Shown here piece after piece: positions 61,064 to 64,000 of a stretch of DNA of 64,000 bases. The notes below the pieces were generated by a model. It was given only the letters and a program-made list of their open reading frames with translations, had not been told where the DNA came from and made no database searches. A program made the translations under genes and the position numbers. This DNA comes from Anthropogastromicrobium sp052273485 (lineage in GTDB: Bacteria; Bacillota; Clostridia; Lachnospirales; Lachnospiraceae). The stretch's first letter is position 1. Each line of letters starts with the position of its first letter. Location of the stretch: NCBI GenBank assembly GCA_052273485.1, contig DAVZID010000011.1, forward strand, positions 1-64,000, in the 5' to 3' direction.

Positions 61064-62500
61064 TTATTGATTTAACAGCTTTGCCAAAATTTCATTTACG
61101 GCAGCAGGGTTTGCTTTTCCCTTCATGGCCTTCATTGTCTGACCAACTAAGAAGCCAATTGCCTTCTGCTTTCCTGCCTTGTAATCGGCTACCGACTGCG
61201 GATTTGCAGCGATGACTTCCTCTACGGTCTTCTGCAATGCTTCGGTATCGCTAACCATGCCAAGGCCATGCTCTTTTACATAGCTTTCCGGCTCGATATC
61301 ATCCAAGAAAATCTTCTCAAAAACTTCCTTCGCAACAGTCTGGTTGATTGTCTTTTTCTCAACAAGCGCAATTAACGTTGCCAGATTCTTTGGGGAGAAA
61401 TCAAGCTCATCCGGCTCCATCGTACGCTCCTTTAACAGACGCATGGTCTCCGTCATCAACCAGTTTGAAACCTTCTTTGGCGCAGCGCCAAGCGCTACGG
61501 TCTGCTCGAAAATATCAGCCATTCGCTTGGAACCGGTGATGATATCGGCATCGTACTCCGGAATCTCATATTCAGTCTTGTAGCGCGCACGCTTCTCATC
61601 GCGAAGCTCTGGCTGTGCTGCCTTTAAACGCGCAATCCACTCGTCTGGAATCTGAAGCGGTGGAAGATCTGGATCTGGGAAGTAACGATAATCCTGTGCA
61701 TCCTCCTTGGAACGCATCGGATAAGAATATTCCTTGTTGTCATCCCAACGTCTTGTCTCCTGAATGACCTTCTTGCCCTCCTCGATCAATTCAATCTGAC
61801 GTGCACGCTCAGACTCAATCGCACGCGCAATTGCCTTGAAGGAGTTTAAATTTTTCATCTCAGTACGTGTTCCGAAGGTCTCTGTGCCAACCGGGCGAAC
61901 CGACAAGTTGACATCGGCACGCATAGAGCCTTCCTGAAGCTTACAGTCGGATGCACCCAGATACTGAATGATCAGACGAAGCTTTTCAAGGTACGCAATG
62001 ACCTCATCGGCACTTCTCATATCTGGCTCGGAAACGATCTCGATTAACGGCACGCCAGAACGGTTGTAATCAACTAAGGAGACATCCTCCCATTCGTCAT
62101 GGACAAGCTTACCGGCATCCTCCTCCATATGAATCTCGTGGATACGCACAATCTTTTTCTGATCGTTTACGTCGATCTCCACACCGCCATCATGGCAAAT
62201 CGGATAATACAGCTGAGAAATCTGATAGTTTTGCGGATTATCCGGGTAGAAATAGTTTTTACGATCAAACTTGCAATACTGGTTGATCTGACAATTTGTC
62301 GCAAGACCAACTGCCATTGCATACTCAACGACCTGCTTGTTTAATACTGGAAGCGAACCTGGAAGACCGGTGCAGACCGGACAGGTATGGCTGTTTGGTG
62401 CGCCTCCAAATGCGGTGGAGCAGCCGCAGAAGATTTTTGTTTTTGTTGCAAGCTCCACATGAACCTCAAGACCGATCACGGTTTCATACTGTGCCATCAC
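61064..62500 (-). CDS. gatB: Aspartyl/glutamyl-tRNA(Asn/Gln) amidotransferase subunit B
   Basis: Kinase-like subunit of GatCAB, which amidates Glu-tRNA-Gln (and Asp-tRNA-Asn). The 478-residue protein has YETVIGLEVHVELATKTKIFC at the N-terminus, the CPVCTGLPGSLPVLN segment, RSGVPLIEIVSEPD near 152, the YRYFPDPDLPPL motif near 267, and the C-terminal GatB/YqeY tail domain. It overlaps gatA by 4 bases. It is followed by a strong terminator. Confidence 0.97.
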   Translation of the reverse strand: MMAQYETVIGLEVHVELATKTKIFCGCSTAFGGAPNSHTCPVCTGLPGSLPVLNKQVVEYAMAVGLATNCQINQYCKFDRKNYFYPDNPQNYQISQLYYPICHDGGVEIDVNDQKKIVRIHEIHMEEDAGKLVHDEWEDVSLVDYNRSGVPLIEIVSEPDMRSADEVIAYLEKLRLIIQYLGASDCKLQEGSMRADVNLSVRPVGTETFGTRTEMKNLNSFKAIARAIESERARQIELIEEGKKVIQETRRWDDNKEYSYPMRSKEDAQDYRYFPDPDLPPLQIPDEWIARLKAAQPELRDEKRARYKTEYEIPEYDADIITGSKRMADIFEQTVALGAAPKKVSNWLMTETMRLLKERTMEPDELDFSPKNLATLIALVEKKTINQTVAKEVFEKIFLDDIEPESYVKEHGLGMVSDTEALQKTVEEVIAANPQSVADYKAGKQKAIGFLVGQTMKAMKGKANPAAVNEILAKLLNQ

Positions 62501-63942
62501 GCTTCCTCCTCTCTCGCCTGCTCATACGCAAAGCCTGCGCGAAGCAGTGTCTTTTCTTTGAAACAGCCGCCAAGAAGCTGCATTCCGATCGGAAGACCTG
62601 TTTTGTCTTTTCCACATGGAAGAGACAGTCCCGGGATTCCGGCAAGGTTTGCGGATATCGTGTAAATATCACTCAAATACATCTTCATCGGATCGCTTAA
62701 GCTGCTTCCAAGAAGCGGTGCGGTCGTCGGAGCCGCCGGAGCAAGGATGATGTCATAGTTTTCAAATGCCCTATCAAACTCGTGCTTGATTAATGCCTTT
62801 GTCTTTAATGCCTTTAAATAGTAGGCATCGTAGTAACCAGAACTAAGAACGAAAGAACCAAGCATGATACGGCGCTTTACCTCTGGACCAAAGCCCTCGG
62901 AACGTGTCTTTTTGTACATATTGTGTAAGCCATCGTACTCTTTTGTGCGGTAACCGTACTTGACACCATCAAAACGCTCTAAGTTTGAGCTGGCCTCTGC
63001 CGAGGCAATCACGTAATACGCTGGAATCGCATATTTTACCAAACCTAAATCAAACTCCTCGACAATGGCGCCCATGCGCTTAAAGGTTTCTGCCGCCTTA
63101 AAAATAGCTGCCTTTACCTCGCCGTCAAGACCCTCGCCAAAGTAATCCTTTGGAAGACCAATGCGAAGACCTTTCACGTCCGGTACCAGTGCAGATGAAA
63201 AATCATAGTCATCACGTTTGATCGAAGTGCTGTCCTTCTTATCATAGGAAGCGATTGTCTCCAAAACAGCTGCGCAGTCGGTGACATTCTTTGTCATTGG
63301 ACCGATCTGATCCAAAGAAGAACCATAGGCAATCAGGCCGTAACGGGAAACCGTGCCGTAGGTTGGCTTCATTCCGGTGATGCCGCAGAATGCAGATGGC
63401 TGACGGATGGAACCACCGGTATCGGAGCCGAGTGCAAAATAGCTTTCGTTTGATGCGACAGCCGCGGCACTTCCGCCGGAGGAACCGCCTGGAACATGCT
63501 CTGGATTATGTGGGTTTCTTGTCACGCCGTAGTGTGAGGTCTCGGTCGTGCTTCCCATCGCAAACTCATCCATGTTTGTCTTTCCGATGATGACACAGCC
63601 TGCATCGGTCAGATTGGTAACTGCCTGTGCCGTGTAGGTTGGAATATAGTTTTCCAAAATCTTGGAGCTGCAGGTGGTCAACAGCCCCTTTGTACACATG
63701 TTATCCTTGATGGCTGCCGGAACACCTACAAGCGGTCCAGTCAGCTCACCCTTGTCAATTTTTTCCTGAACAGCGTCTGCCTGCTTGTATGCACCCTCAC
63801 GGTCAAGTGTCACATACGCATGATACCTGCCTTCTGTCTGATCAATCTGTGCGAACGCGGCATCAAGTGCCTCTCGCACGGAGATCTCTTTTTCTTTTAT
63901 CTTTTTTCCCAGCGAAACCGCTGTCAATTTTTGAATCTCCAT
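62497..63942 (-). CDS. gatA: Glutamyl-tRNA(Gln) amidotransferase subunit A
   Basis: Amidase subunit that releases ammonia from glutamine for transfer. The 481-residue protein has the amidase signature GGSSGGSAAAVAS near residues 151-163 with the Ser-cis-Ser-Lys triad: Lys in PAAIKDN near 78, a cis-Ser in DTGGSIRQPS near 174 and nucleophile Ser just after. AGGAGA precedes the start. It is the second gene of a gatC-gatA-gatB operon. Confidence 0.97.
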   Translation of the reverse strand: MEIQKLTAVSLGKKIKEKEISVREALDAAFAQIDQTEGRYHAYVTLDREGAYKQADAVQEKIDKGELTGPLVGVPAAIKDNMCTKGLLTTCSSKILENYIPTYTAQAVTNLTDAGCVIIGKTNMDEFAMGSTTETSHYGVTRNPHNPEHVPGGSSGGSAAAVASNESYFALGSDTGGSIRQPSAFCGITGMKPTYGTVSRYGLIAYGSSLDQIGPMTKNVTDCAAVLETIASYDKKDSTSIKRDDYDFSSALVPDVKGLRIGLPKDYFGEGLDGEVKAAIFKAAETFKRMGAIVEEFDLGLVKYAIPAYYVIASAEASSNLERFDGVKYGYRTKEYDGLHNMYKKTRSEGFGPEVKRRIMLGSFVLSSGYYDAYYLKALKTKALIKHEFDRAFENYDIILAPAAPTTAPLLGSSLSDPMKMYLSDIYTISANLAGIPGLSLPCGKDKTGLPIGMQLLGGCFKEKTLLRAGFAYEQAREEEA

Positions 63943-63986
63943 TGAACTGTCTCCTGTCTTTCTTTTTACCTGTTTTGGAACATGCC

Positions 63987-64000
63987 TTATACAGTCTTTG
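63987..64000 (-). CDS. gatC: Likely last codons of gatC (partial at window end)
   Basis: The minus strand read from the window edge gives xxA-AAG-ACT-GTA-TAA, i.e. ...KTV then stop, matching the usual GatC C-terminus (PKTV). It lies 44 bases before gatA. Only these codons are visible, so the identity is from position and this short ending. Confidence 0.45.

Overview
The window is a low-GC Gram-positive chromosome segment. It most resembles an anaerobic gut Clostridium of the Lachnospiraceae type: strong AGGAGG-type ribosome binding sites, TTGACA/TATAAT promoters, class III (oxygen-sensitive) ribonucleotide reductase, phosphate acetyltransferase, an iron alcohol dehydrogenase, GatCAB, and gene neighbourhoods such as yceD-rpmF-plsX-acpP-rnc-smc-ftsY. 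Genus assignment is inference; no rRNA is present.

Layout. 0-0.3 kb: transposase remnant. 0.4-10.6 kb: ilvA, then the conserved block read leftwards (pta, yceD, rpmF, plsX, acpP, rnc, smc, ftsY), with no ackA beside pta. 10.9-22.6 kb: housekeeping genes (tmcAL, dihydrofolate reductase, DUF711/ACT pair, WalJ-like hydrolase, coaE, polA, zinc-finger anti-sigma-like protein, ATP-grasp protein, YdcF protein, upp) and a broken GH78 rhamnosidase remnant preceded by a small repeat cluster. 22.7-25.4 kb: tRNA-Leu(CAA) followed directly by an McrBC type IV restriction pair. 25.4-33.7 kb: SGNH hydrolase, a solitary eukaryotic-type HisA, NUDIX hydrolase, SEDS protein plus class B PBP, U32 peptidase, long ZapA. 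33.7-37.8 kb: ruvAB and nrdD, the latter under two NrdR boxes 32 bp apart on a consensus promoter. 38-43 kb: AraC regulator, galE, threonine aldolase, GH13 glucosidase.

43-56 kb is the most accessory-looking part. A four-gene MacB-type efflux operon carries an unusual 878-residue adaptor, and a winged-helix regulator lies divergently upstream of it. Next come a secreted propeller-like protein, an M56 (BlaR1-like) membrane protease, a 31-residue lipoprotein-like ORF, and an ABC ATPase/permease pair whose permease has an in-frame UGA. 56-57 kb holds an overlapping DUF3990/DUF3791 pair that looks like a toxin-antitoxin module. 57-59.4 kb has an AraC regulator convergent with a peptidase S51-HAD fusion. 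59.6-64 kb has an iron alcohol dehydrogenase with a Rex-like dyad at its promoter, then gatB, gatA and the last codons of gatC.

Coordinates of starts were adjusted where a Shine-Dalgarno sequence decided between candidates. No CRISPR array, rRNA, prophage or complete insertion sequence was found.
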